From assembly GCA_012295275.1 (NCBI GenBank), contig CM022672.1, forward strand, positions 27,111,930-27,175,929: 64,000 bases of DNA, in the 5' to 3' direction. The stretch comes from Chrysomallon squamiferum. Its lineage: Eukaryota; Mollusca; Gastropoda; Neomphalida; Peltospiridae. Both the position numbers and the translations under genes were made by a program. Of this stretch, positions 28,699 through 38,935 are shown piece after piece. Under the pieces are notes generated by a model. It was not told the DNA's origin. It was given only the letters and a program-made list of their open reading frames with translations, and made no database searches. Each line of letters opens with the position of its first letter. The stretch's first letter is position 1.

Positions 28699-31586
28699 AA
28701 CCACTGAAAACAATACATGTAATTTTCTGGTAATAGGAAAAAGAAAAAATAGAAATAACATTTAACAGACACTTCTTAAAACTAATGATGATGTGTATAA
28801 AACAAACATTCCTTTTTGAAAAGAAAACAGAGAAGAAAAAAAATTACTCTTTTATATGAGTATTTTTTGGTTTTATTAAATATATGTAGTCTAACAAATA
28901 AATAATAGATAATTCTTGATAATACCTGTAAAAGGCACAGAAAAAAACATCCTTTAAAATAAATAAGTAAGTTATAAATTAAAAAAAATAATAATATATA
29001 ATGGTAAAGGATTTATATATAATAGGTTTTTCAAGTCTATACAACAGAACATAAAAGAAAGGTATTTTAATCTTGCAAACACAGTAAATTGGTAAATATA
29101 GTTGACACTGTTTTAGTGGTTGCTAAGTAAAACATCTAATTAAACAAAAGATCTTTTTGAAATTATTGTAATGTTGGTATATGTGTATATGTGTGTATTT
29201 ATATTGTTCCTAAATCTATAGATCAATATGCTATTTGTGTTTACCAAAATACTGCTGCAGAACTAATAATACATGTATGGATTTTCCATTCAAAAAAAAT
29301 AAAAATAAATAAAAAATAAAAAATGCATATATAAATGTATTTTCGTGGCAACAGACATACAACAATGTACAGTATGATTTACTAACATTAATATGTATGC
29401 TACATAATCAGAATTGTTAAGATCACACACATACATGTATATGTAGCCTATCTTTCTAATTATAAATTATACTGAAGTCTGCAGTATGAAATCCTGATTT
29501 TACTAACTCGAGACATTACCATTATAAAACAATAAAACAAACTGTCAAATTGTCAACCGCTGTATTAAACTCAACATGTTTGAGAATGTTCAGAAAATCT
29601 TTTTGTACAATACAGTATTCAAAAAAAGTTAACACACACACACACACACACACCACATAATCCTAAATATGGTTGACAAGAAGGAAGAAAATCATAACCT
29701 GTCAAGAAATCATGCTTATCAGGAAGCGAGTTCTCAGTTATCAGGAAGTGTAGCATTCTACAATAATATATTTATATATATAATTATATATTTACACTTA
29801 TGAACGCTTCAGCAAGATAGCCACATTTTAATTTTGATACACTGTATTACACAGATCACTTAAAAATCACCAGACACTTATATTGCTCAAACTATGTCTA
29901 CTAAAATAAAGCAGTACTGAGTGATATGTAAATGTGTCAGAGATATGATGTCCATCTCATAACAGATAGATTATCTTCATCATCTATCTTATGGTGTCTT
30001 GTAATGTGTACATATAACATGTATGGATATGTAGATTGAAGATGAAGTGTATATATATATATTTATATATATATATAAGCACACACACACACACACACAC
30101 AAATTACTTTCTAATGAAATGACTAAATCAAATGGTAGTTGATGATAAGTCAACATGATCATTTTATGACAAAGCATCAAATACCTAACTTTATATTTAC
30201 TAAGTTTTAAAAACAAAAAAATCAAACAATTTGAAAGAAACAGTGCTTTGTTTTTATTTGTTTTTATTTATATTTTTATTAATTTTAAACTATCTATATA
30301 TTATAATAGAAAAGATTAAAAAATATCTATTACATTTTTTATTTGTGGATTTGTTTCCAATTACAATAAAATAATTATTAATTTTATAGTTCCTTGTAGA
30401 AATGTCATATGAGATGCTATTAATCTGGTTTATTTTGATGAACGAATGTTTTATTTTATTTTATTTTTTTTTGTGTGTAAATATAATTTATATCTGCACT
30501 AAGCAAGTGGTTGACAATTTAAATGATAATGTCTCTTTCTTTTTTCCTTTTTTAAAATTCTTTATTTTTATTTTACTTTTTAAAATATGTTTTGACAACA
30601 TTAAAACCCTTTTGATGAAAAATATATAACTAAATCAAATATTTTCAATATTATTTACAATTTAGAATTGGAAATGCATTAGCAGTGAACTGTATTTTTC
30701 CTTTAAATTTATTCTGTCATTGAAATTTTCTAAACTGCTGATTTACACACACGCACACACACATGCATACACAATAAATAATAATAATAATATCTTTGGA
30801 TTTAAGAATAAACTGATTAAGTGTTTCTGAGAAGCACACTATTGGAACTCCACCCTAATACCTTTCATATGTGTAATTTACTTAATTAAGAAGCAGTGTC
30901 AGAACAGCATGTAATATTATGTCAGTGATATCCGATTTTAAACTTGAGCCAGATAATCACTTCTTATTTCACATAGGAGAGGTAATCATATCACAAGTGC
31001 ATATAATCATTCATCAAAAATTACATCAAACACTGATTGCTTGGAATGATTTTCATTTGGCATGGCTCTGTAAGCTACTTTCTGCAAAGATTAACAAGTT
31101 ATATATCTCGGCAACAAGAGCTGAAAAATTTATTTTTTAATTCTTCTGAATCTGTGATATGTTTCACCTTAAGAGTTTGGCATTTAATATGTTACAGTTT
31201 GTATAATAGTGTTTTTTAAATACAAACATGTACATGCACATTCACACACACACAGCCACACTCAGACACAGATAGGTATATGTAAAATAAAAAAATAAAA
31301 AGTTACAACTTATCTCTTTTGTTTACAGTTGTATGTGAAAACTGAACTAAAAGTTACCAATGTATTTATTACCTTTATTTTATCTACTTCAACTGAACTG
31401 AAATATTATCCATTCAAAGAGTACCAAAGTTCACCTAGAGAACAAGTTAAACCTTCTTTATTCTTTTTAAACCTTCTTTGTATAATCCACAGTACTGATT
31501 GAGTCATGCACTGCCCTGGGGTTAAATCATTCATGTGTGTCAGCATGTGGAAATGAATATGCACTACATGGCATTTTTTAATCTTT

Positions 31587-31621
<35 letters not shown>

Positions 31622-32268
31622 TAATTTTTGATATTGTGTTATGAAAATAATATTTGCAATAGTGAGACAATGACTAATAATTATCATGGTGTAGGGAAAG
31701 AAAGAAAAAGCAACAAGCATTTTATACTGAAACAGATTTTTTCTTCCCTTTGATACACATATTTTAAGTAATATTATTATTTTTTTTTTAAATCCTTTTT
31801 TTAACTGTACAAAGTCCATGTATATTGATGAAACTTTGTTAATGTTTTTCTCTATAATTATATACCACCTGGAACATGAAGAATATTATTTTAATACTAA
31901 TGATTATGACTATGTTAAATATCATATATCTTGATGATATGACAATGAAACTGTTCCATTTGCTACCTTTATCAGTTAGTTACAGGAAATCTCTTACATC
32001 TAGAAACTTACTAAGCATAAAATACACTCAGTGATAAATCAATAATGGGGAATGGGAACAGACAGGAATTGGAAATGGTCCAACAACTGATGTATAGAGA
32101 ACTGATCTTACAAAATATTACACCCATGTGCTGTGTTTTATCTCTGATATATAGAATAACTGAAATATATTATGATACAAACAATTATATTTACTTGGTG
32201 AAGATGAAGTTGGTCACACTGTATTTGATCAAAGTTTAAAAAATCAAAAATATAAAAATCAAAAAACA

Positions 32269-32322
<54 letters not shown>

Positions 32323-32590
32323 GTGACTACTACTATCAAAAATATTAGATGGAATTCAAATATAAATATAAACCCCAAACATATGAATAAACTGGAGTGA
32401 AAATCTACTGTTGATTTGACAATTATATTTATTAATGCTATTAACCTGAAATGAATAATACATTTTAAAGCTGCATACATGAATGGACTCCTTTAGAAGC
32501 CATTGTAACAGCTATGAATAATTTCATGATGAGTAATACAACAAAATTTATATTATATATTATGTATGTGCCATATGTAAATATTGTTGA

Positions 32591-32623
<33 letters not shown>

Positions 32624-34983
32624 GTATTAGCATGCATGTATGGGTGGATATGTATGTTTGAACACATTTGTTCAAAGCAGTGTATGTCTGGTTTCTACAT
32701 CAGAAGATACATATTTGTATTTATTCAACTACAAACACATCAGATGATGACCACCAACTGACTGAAAACATTAGTCTGATGAAAACTAATTAACCTAACA
32801 GATTTTTAAAATGTTTAATCTTTAGTTGACATAAACTGTAAAATATCTGAGAAAAACAGTTTTACACCTACCTTTTTAATATTTGTTTTATCCAGAAGAG
32901 ACCTTGCAAGTTTCACATTGGCACCAATGAATTCAATCCTACATGGCTTAATTTCAGTTGGTTTGTACCCCTCTTGGAAATGTCCATTCTGTGTCACATC
33001 ATTAGTAATACTGCTGAGGTCAAGTCGAGGAACATTATTAGAACTAACATATGGTTGTCGCTTTTTCACCTTCAGCTGACTACTATCAAACACCATTGAC
33101 ACTCCCTGAGTTTGAGTCTTTGAGCGAGCATTTTCAATATTCCGGCGAGCAGCCTCCAGTTCTGTGGTGCCGTTAGATACAGAGTCGGTAGTATTTGAGC
33201 TAGAAACTGATTTGCTAGATTTCTGAGACTCGATAACTTCATCCAGTTGAGAATGTTTCCCAGAGTGGACACTACGTTCAGGTTCCTGACTAGACCTGTT
33301 AGTGACAAAAGAATTTTGTTGATGTCCAAGTCTCAGTTCAGCTTCTTTTTTCCTTCTGTTGGCAATAAATGTAGGAACACCTCGAATTGGTTCATTACTA
33401 TCACCATCTTCAACAGTTTTAGCTTCAGTTTTACATATATTTTCTTCTTGTTTTTGTTCATCTTCTTCCACTGGTAAAGATCCTGTTAATTTTGCTTCTG
33501 TGGCTGTTTTAGAAGAAATTGGTGGTTCATTTTTGCTAGATATTTGGAAATGATTTTCACTTGAATGTGTGCTCTCTTCAGATTTATTTACAAGTTCAGG
33601 TGCAGCACTGTGAACACTCGTTGGTTTAACTGGTGTTTTGGATGTGAATATTAATGAACCACTAGCAGAATTGGTATCATTAGTTTCATCCCGGTAAGGA
33701 GCAACAGAAGCTACTGTTTTGGCATTGTACCTTGGTGAATTTGATGTAATCAATGAATGATTTTGCTCAGTTTGCCTTGGGGAGTTAGGTTTTACTGTGT
33801 CTGTCGATCTCACAGAAGATGATGGCTTAATTTCCTTGGGTACAGGTAAAACTGGGCGAGCTGGGATTAAAGGCCTTTTTGGCGGAGGCTGTGGTTCTGC
33901 TGTGGTTGGAGAAACTGGATATACTAAAGACACTGTAGTAACAGGAGATGGTGGAAGAGGGGCTCGCTTAGCCTTTTTTGACTCAAAAAAGTTTCTCACA
34001 CTTATTACAGTGTTTGGTTTTGGAAGCTCTTCTTTATTTAACTTGTCTTCTTTATAGTTCATAATATCAGCCACTTTGTTTGACTGTTCTGGAGTAGGTG
34101 ACATTTGCCCAGTATTGTTATCATGATTTGATGGATGTGATGTATTTTCAATAATAACTATATCTGTTCTGCCTAACTTAACATCAGCAGGCTCAAAACT
34201 ATCCCTCGGAGACTTTATTTTGTTCTTCTCTTGATCAGCATCATATACATCCTGCTTAAAAGGAGCTACAGGTACACGTACTGGTTTCTGTGGTCTAACT
34301 CTATGGTTTACACGACTTTCTGTATTCACACTATCTGCTGAATGTACTGACCGACTGGATTTGGTAAAAAGACCATCATCTTTTGTTATTTTGTGTAATC
34401 CTAAATGCTTATTAGAAGGATCAGCAATTAAATTCTCCAAACTTGTTGTACGTTTTGGGTGATGATGATATGTTCTTTCTTCTCTTGCACTAAGAGATGA
34501 GAACTTGTCCAAAAGTTTGTGTACAAATCCAGAACCTGGATGGTATTCTTGTTCTTGGTCATTATCATTAAACACAGAATCATTTTCTTTTAAAGAACTA
34601 CTAACCTGTGGTGTTTTTGATACTTCTTCAAACCTGGAATCTCTGTGAGACGTTCTGATACCGAAAGATTTGAAAAAAGGATTGTTCTGTACAGATACAA
34701 TATTGTCTGAATCCACAACAGTGCAAGTTTCATCTACCTCGCCCATTGTCTCTGGAGATTTGTTAGAATTGTAATCCTGCATATTTGACGACAGATCACA
34801 GTCAACACGCAAACCATTCATGACAACACAGTCCGTGTTTGTCTTGTTTCTGTCACCCGAATCTCGTCTCCATGATGAACCGGAATATCCTAAACTGTCA
34901 GACGAAGGCCTATCCGGCCGATTTCCTAACACGTTCGATGTCCTTATATGTGGCACAGATGCCATTTCAAAAAGTCCAGTCAT
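8588..34983 (-). CDS. TPRN: Taperin/phostensin-family protein (taperin-like), 3 coding exons, 855 aa
   Basis: Join of 34983-32872, 10397-10139 and 8784-8588 on the minus strand gives 855 residues. Exon junctions are phase 0 and phase 1 with GT-AG ends. Vertebrate taperin and phostensin bind protein phosphatase 1 (PP1) and actin; taperin lies at the taper region of hair-cell stereocilia. Support seen here: a PP1 docking motif KISF at residues 706-709, followed by FEYPSEETLLDE (716-727) and an acidic, leucine-containing stretch, as in the family C-terminus; then GLSSY (792-796) and the ending SGGTSDLLF, which resemble the taperin tail. The first 700 residues are mostly disordered and Ser/Thr-rich, with a proline-rich block at 341-383 (PPPKRP, IPARPVLP), a possible SH3 ligand. 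The N-terminal MPxWKRxLLER-type motif of vertebrate members is not visible. Met1 has a weak start context and Met7 (34965) a strong one, so translation may begin at Met7; an in-frame TGA lies 24 nt upstream of Met1. Family membership is fairly sure; taperin rather than phostensin rests on the last exon. Confidence 0.82.
10139..10397 (-). CDS. TPRN: TPRN-like coding exon 2 (PP1-docking exon)
   Basis: 259 nt, phase 0 in and phase 1 out. The acceptor is a T-rich tract ending CAG, and the donor is GTAAGT. It encodes GKISFDDDKTSMFEYPSEE and then an acidic run (EEREEMLLLPDINSESNESTDDD). KISF fits the RVxF-type PP1 docking consensus and is the motif used by phostensin. The exon sits 22.5 kb downstream of exon 1 and 1.35 kb upstream of exon 3. 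The overlapping plus-strand open frame is a serine-rich shadow. Confidence 0.85.
11372..11446. repeat. Poly(A) followed by (AAT)n
   Basis: 19 A residues and then about 17 TAA units. Confidence 0.95.
13560..13690 (+). repeat. GC-richer unclassified repeat-like patch (possible SINE relic)
   Basis: An island of balanced base content in the TPRN intron. ttgctaagcagtg (A-box-like) and agttcaaaac (B-box-like) are about 43 bp apart, and a hairpin cccagt/actggg lies at 13651-13673. The tRNA-like boxes are degenerate. It could equally be an old fragment of another element. Confidence 0.2.
14236..14262. repeat. (CA)n microsatellite
   Basis: About 13 uninterrupted CA units, within a longer CA-rich tract that starts near 14200. 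Confidence 0.9.
14397..14440. repeat. (GTAT)n microsatellite
   Basis: About ten GTAT units flanked by imperfect atgtatat sequence. Confidence 0.9.
17090..17227. repeat. Poly(A)-(AAAT)n-(AAGT)n compound microsatellite
   Basis: An A run of about 32 bases leads into AAAT units, then about 13 AAGT units, then AAAT again. The head-like poly(A) start suggests growth from a retroelement tail, but no element body is recognised next to it. Confidence 0.9.
18901..18959. repeat. (GT)n-(AT)n-(ATT)n microsatellite
   Basis: A short GT run changes to about 18 AT units and then ATT units. Confidence 0.9.
19145..19800. repeat. Diverged direct repeat about 560 bp apart
   Basis: tagaaacatgtatataaata (19152) and tagaaacatgcatataaata (19712) open two related segments, each followed by tat(c/t)atac, an aga(g)-rich stretch and a ctgc...ggt(t/c)a/gtctggctt block. 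Between them the phrase ctttgatatttttcttggt(c) repeats at shorter spacing (19250, 19318, 19371). Possibly remnants of one dispersed element. Confidence 0.4.
20277..20320. repeat. (GTAT)n microsatellite
   Basis: Eleven GTAT units. Open frames reading MYVC or HTYI repeats here are artefacts. Confidence 0.95.
20676..20742. repeat. Imperfect (GAAA)n purine tract
   Basis: An unbroken purine run of gaaa/ggaa units apart from one C. Confidence 0.85.
23313..23570. repeat. Diverged tandem duplication, period about 174 bp
   Basis: ggtgtgacactgattacatc (23313) and ggtgtggacactagttacat (23487) start two copies that later share tcacaaaacttgg / ctcaaaactggg and acttcctagttacacctt / atttcctagttacatctt. 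Origin unknown; it lies in the TPRN intron. Confidence 0.6.
23676..23830. repeat. Duplicated 33-bp segment followed by CA repeats, period about 102 bp
   Basis: ttctaaaccatatattacat...ggattactgtctc (23676) recurs as ttctaaaccataaactacaa...ggattactctc (23778). Both copies are followed by ct- and ca-rich simple sequence with cagacaca or gacacaca. Confidence 0.6.
28608..28699. repeat. (C)10-(T)n-(AAT)n compound tract
   Basis: A C10 homopolymer, unusual in this AT-rich window, two bases before a T run and about 20 AAT/GAT units. Confidence 0.9.
31585..31621. repeat. (TTTA)n microsatellite
   Basis: About nine TTTA units. Confidence 0.9.
32271..32320. repeat. (GT)25 microsatellite
   Basis: 25 perfect GT units, the longest pure dinucleotide GT array in the window, 550 bp downstream of the TPRN exon 1 donor. 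A second GT run lies at 32595-32622. Confidence 0.95.
32872..34983 (-). CDS. TPRN: TPRN-like coding exon 1 (residues 1-704)
   Basis: This is a single open exon of 2112 nt, by far the longest open frame in the window and much too long for chance at this base composition. It ends AAAAAG before GTAGGT, phase 0. Reading through the donor adds only 18 unrelated residues before a stop. A possible helical segment, GFVHKLLDKFSSL (152-164), and a basic patch, ANRRKKEAELRLG (541-553), stand out in an otherwise Ser/Thr/Asn-rich sequence. The exon end, IEFIGANVKLARSLLDK, aligns by eye with the family segment just before the KISF motif. Confidence 0.88.
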
Positions 34984-35125
34984 AAATAAATGTAAATTAA
35001 GCTTCCCATCATGTCAAACTGCTACCAAAATTAAAATAATAAACTCACGATCAGCTTCTTCCCTGAGCCAAATATCTCTCTCATTCGAATCTTGACAAGC
35101 ACAGAAGGTAACACCACATTATGAG

Positions 35126-35133
35126 TGACGTCA
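35126..35133. promoter_or_regulatory. CRE-like palindrome TGACGTCA
   Basis: A perfect 8-bp CREB/ATF consensus palindrome lies about 145 bp upstream of the first TPRN ATG, in a locally CpG-containing stretch (tgacgtcacgcg) that is rare in this window. Its position suits the TPRN core promoter. Function is inferred. Confidence 0.45.
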
Positions 35134-35332
35134 CGCGCAACACAGATCCAACAAGGTGAAGGGCAGATTATCCTGTTGAAAATGAATATTTCACCAGAGA
35201 AGTTAAATTACTATATTCATGTATTTTCGGGAATAAAATAGTTCTCTCACTGAGTAGAAAAGTCCATGATTATGTAAGGGAATTCAGAATCAATACCTAA
35301 TGTTTGATTTCGATAGTTCATCCATCTACAAT

Positions 35333-35342
35333 ACGCATGCGT
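35333..35342. promoter_or_regulatory. NRF1-like palindrome ACGCATGCGT
   Basis: This is a 10-bp palindrome close to the NRF1 consensus GCGCATGCGC, 200 bp upstream of the CRE-like site. It supports a promoter zone at about 35.1-35.4 kb, between the two divergent genes but near TPRN. There is no experimental support. Confidence 0.3.
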
Positions 35343-36255
35343 GACATTTGACCTGAGACAGTGCCCGTCCTGATTCATTCATTGAGTTTGGGATCCACCC
35401 ATTTTATTATCCACAAAAGTAAAGAGCATTTTTTGTGGAAATAAAATAAATTAAACGTGTACTTGTTCCGATTTCTTATTTCGAAATATTAGTATTCAAT
35501 TCACTTCTTTTTTTTTCTTCTTCTTCTTTTTCTTTTTCTTTTTTCTTTTTTACAAAGAAATATGTTGAATTGGACTTAAACTATGGATTATTTTCTCTTT
35601 GTAGTAATAATCCGAAACCGGCAGTAATATATTTTAACGTTAAATTGTACTAATTATTACAGTAATCGATGATTTTTTTATTTGTGCGTAATTTAATAAC
35701 TTTACTTATAGTATTTGTTTTTTCAAAGATATATATATTCTGCTACAATTTAAAGGAAAATCATTGACTCAGTCTTTAGAGAACTCTGAACCATACTAAA
35801 AGAAAATGCTGACGTTAAATCATTCTATATATATGTATATGTATAAGGTGATGACCATCCTTTCGAAAGAATTCTGATTCACCCAGTTCACGTTTTGGGA
35901 TAAGATTACTTAATTATTAATCTTTCAATTCCCTTTAGAGTAATCCGTCCATCTCAACACATGTCCACTTATTTAATATTCTCTCTAAGTATCGATCAGT
36001 TGGGCATTTCACAATGTGCTGGTTTCGTTCCTCACTCTACTATTTGTTTATTATTTATTTATTTATTTTATTTATGTCCTATGTTTATCAAAAACCTCGA
36101 AATTTATTTATAACATTTGTTATGCAGCATTAGATAAAGCAGGATCAGAGATCATAGCTGTAGTGTATGTCACTTCAAAGATGAAATGATATGTTATTAA
36201 ATTTTATATTTATATGTCTTTAAGTACGTACTATGTATGTACATATACCTTAATA

Positions 36256-36274
36256 CATATATATATATATATAT

Positions 36275-36343
<69 letters not shown>

Positions 36344-36381
36344 CGGACAGATAGATGTAGACATCGATATAGATATATCTG

Positions 36382-36429
<48 letters not shown>
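36256..36429. repeat. Compound microsatellite (AT)n-(GATA)n-(CA)n
   Basis: An (AT)n block (36256-36276) runs into about 16 GATA units (to 36341), then a short degenerate spacer and about 21 CA units (36388-36429). Open frames across it are low-complexity artefacts. Confidence 0.95.
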
Positions 36430-36430
<1 letters not shown>

Positions 36431-36677
36431 CTTGGCTTGGCTTTTTAACTTTGGGAACAAGTTCCCTTCCTGTCTCCTATATTGATAAATATCTGACATT
36501 TAGCTTCAGAATCTGTATTACGAAATCAAAAGGTCAGATACATGTTTGTAAAAGCAGAGCGACTGTTAATGTGACCTATTAAACTTTTTATTGCGCAAAG
36601 AAAAAAAAACTTAATCAGGTTCTTTTTAATAATAATAATAATATAACAACAACGACAACGAAAACAAGACCAAAAGC

Positions 36678-36716
<39 letters not shown>

Positions 36717-37377
36717 CTTAATATAGCTTTGAAATCGTTCTAGTTTTAGTACCACCAGCAGTATCACAATAGTAATACTAGTAGTAGTAACAGTTGTAGT
36801 AATAATAGCAGCAGCAACTGCAGTAGCAGTATCAGAAGCAGAAACAAAGTAATACTAGCAGCAATGTGGCCAAACCTCAACTCAAAGTAGTTATAAAATT
36901 CTTATTCTCTTACTCTTTACTCCGGAAAAGAAATCAGTTTGACTTTTATGAGTCATCTAATAATTGTTATTAAAGAATTTTTTGGAAATATTGTAAAATT
37001 ATTATAAATTTAACTGATAATTCATTGAATAATTTTTTTTTTTCTTTTGTTTGTTTCTGTTTTAACTTTTGATGGTCACTTTGCCTATAGAGAAATAAGT
37101 TAATCTTTCATGCTAAAATGTGATTAGGATAGAACTAGGAATTAAATTACAATTATTTTATATTCTAAAACATTTACACAAATAACAAAAGTTTTTTTTT
37201 TTTTTTTTTCTAACGTACGCAGTGTACTGTCGGTTAACACAATCACTTTACTGTATATATTCTCGTACACCCGTATACCCGAAGGCCTATGTAACCTTTT
37301 TGGGTCTGGAATCCAATAAAATCACTTTTAGAGTTTTTGACATTTAAATCAACCGGTGATTAGTTAAACAGTTAAAT

Positions 37378-37531
37378 TATTATTATTATTGTTGTTGTTG
37401 TTGTTGTTGTTGGCGCTGTTGTATAAAAGTTTGTAAGAAGGGAAAGAACTGTATACATTCGTAAAGTATATTAAATTATTCCCCTTATTGAAAATTATCA
37501 CCATCATCATCATTATTATTATTATTATTAT

Positions 37532-37566
<35 letters not shown>

Positions 37567-37783
37567 ATATTATTAGTAGTAATATTAGTCGTAGTCGGTA
37601 CAGCCGTCGTGGTCGTCCTGTAGTAGTATTCATATTACAAGGATATCTTATACAAGTAGTAGTAATAGTAGTTTTGCATGTGTTTGAATGATTATTCTGT
37701 GTATATAAATTGGTGTGGGTTTGTTGTGATGTGATGTGATGTGATGTGATGTAATATAATGTAATGTGTGTGTGTGTGTGTGT
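37378..37783. repeat. Cluster of trinucleotide and GTGAT repeats
   Basis: Successive simple repeats: ATT/GTT (37378-37410), CAT-ATT-AGT (37499-37567), GTGAT pentamers (37726-37750) and a short GT run (37766-37783). They lie 250-650 bp upstream of the TEKTL1 start. Confidence 0.9.
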
Positions 37784-38027
37784 TATTAATTGAAAAATAG
37801 TTGTATTTTAAAAGGTCAAATTGCTCAGCTACATACTGGAAAATATTTGATTTATTCAAATGAATTTAGAAACTGAGATTAATAATAAAGAACTACATGT
37901 AAATAAAAATGGGTAAATTTTGTTTTCTTTTATTACAATTTATTCCAGTCGTTAATGTACTAGAGAGGCTTAGCGTAACATATCGAGGATTCATTTCGTT
38001 TCGTTAATTTGTACACTATTAAATTTT

Positions 38028-38033
38028 GATTGG
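38028..38033 (-). promoter_or_regulatory. Inverted CCAAT box (ATTGG)
   Basis: The sequence GATTGG is a CCAAT box on the opposite strand, 130 bp upstream of the TEKTL1 ATG and 7 bp from an RFX X-box. NF-Y/CCAAT sites are often found next to X-boxes. Function is inferred from position. Confidence 0.4.
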
Positions 38034-38039
38034 CGTCTT

Positions 38040-38054
38040 GTTGCCTGGGACAAC
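38040..38054 (+). promoter_or_regulatory. RFX X-box (GTTGCC TGG GACAAC)
   Basis: This imperfect palindrome has two 6-bp half-sites and a 3-bp spacer, fitting the X-box consensus GTHNYY-N1-3-RRNAAC bound by RFX factors in ciliary gene promoters. It lies 107 bp upstream of the ATG of a tektin-family gene, the usual distance. Both the motif match and the gene's expected ciliary role agree. Confidence 0.6.
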
Positions 38055-38160
38055 AATTGTAAGAACTGGACGATCATAAAACAACTCAGGCGGTTTAAGA
38101 ACTTTCGCTCAAAGTTATAAGACAGGTGCGGGACTTTGCGGGTCTGTATTAATAATCATA

Positions 38161-38523
38161 ATGGCTAACGTGGCCATAGGACCCGAAAATTGGAGAAATG
38201 CTACACTGAGAGGCATAAAACTATCAAAAACATTAGTTCAGAAAAGTGATAAAAGTTGTGACATTGGTAAAGCGCTCGACGCTCTTCCTCAGCTTAGAGA
38301 CACTGTAACTAGGTTGAGCAACGATGAAATAAGAAGATACACGAGAGATGTACGAGCCGTTGTTGCACGATTAAGAGAAAGCCTTCTGCAAACGAATGAC
38401 GAAATTAAGTCGTTAACGCGGACTAGGGAGGCGTTAGAAAAGATGTTGGAACACACGCGAAAAGACTTGAAGGTTAATCAGACGAGCGTTCAAATAAGAG
38501 ATTACAGACCGCCCCCAGAAAAG
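38161..38523 (+). CDS. TEKTL1: TEKTL1 exon 1 (residues 1-121)
   Basis: 363 nt from ATG to the donor AAAAG|GTTTGT. Codon use is richer in G+C (acgcga, gcgctc) than the AT-rich intron that follows, where the frame turns into F/I/Y low complexity. It encodes the first tektin-like helices and ends at RPPPEK. A 5' UTR of unknown length precedes it. Confidence 0.88.
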
Positions 38524-38892
38524 GTTTGTTTTTTTATTTTTATTATTTTATATATATATATTTTTTTAAATTTTTCTTCTTCATCTTTTTTATTATTTTT
38601 AATGAATTATTATATATTTTATTATTTGCTAATGTAGCTTATAATTATGTGACTTAAAAGTCATCATTAAGGTGGTGTCTCATTTTATTTAACTTAAAAT
38701 GAAACAAGAAAAATAATAATAATAACAAGAGGAAAAGAAGAAAGAAAACAAGATGATAACAAATATCTTAAAAAATATGATAGTAATAAAGATTAATATC
38801 AGTATCAAAAAACAAAATTCACGCTTTATTAATTATGACTTTCATTAGCCGTCAGTCCTATATTAAATATAACCCAGAAGAAAATAACAGTA

Positions 38893-38935
<43 letters not shown>

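Larger units (their letters stand above)
10398..32871 (-). other. TPRN: TPRN-like intron of 22.5 kb
   Basis: This is the intron between exons 1 and 2 (donor GTAGGT at 32871, acceptor CAG at 10400-10398). No exon-like open frame with coding composition was found inside. It is filled with microsatellites and diverged repeats: 11372-11446, 14236-14262, 14397-14440, 17090-17227, 18901-18959, 20277-20320, 20676-20742, 23313-23830, 28608-28699, 31585-31621 and 32271-32320. A few patches richer in G+C (12640-12800, 13560-13690, 25960-26030, 28255-28320) look like old unclassified repeats. Confidence 0.6.
35100..38027. other. Intergenic region between divergent TPRN and TEKTL1
   Basis: About 3 kb separates two genes that face away from each other. 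The left 300 bp has promoter-like CpG content. The remainder holds CTT-rich tracts (35505-35550), a large compound microsatellite (36256-36429) and AAT, GTT, ATT/AGT and GTGAT repeats (36684-36715, 37378-37410, 37499-37567, 37726-37783). No coding frame was seen. Confidence 0.6.

Noticed and set aside
28559-28765. Frame with a long Asn run (and Leu run on the other strand)
   Set aside because: Translation of an (AAT)n microsatellite, not a homopolymer-rich protein.
33072-34057. Several 64-86 residue frames over TPRN exon 1, both strands
   Set aside because: All are other-frame shadows of the 704-codon exon.
36197-36499. Frames with CV, YLSI or IYLS repeats
   Set aside because: Translation of the (CA)n/(GATA)n compound microsatellite.
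37364-37691. Frames with Ser, Asn, Ile or Leu homopolymers
   Set aside because: Products of the ATT/AGT/GTT repeats in the intergenic region.
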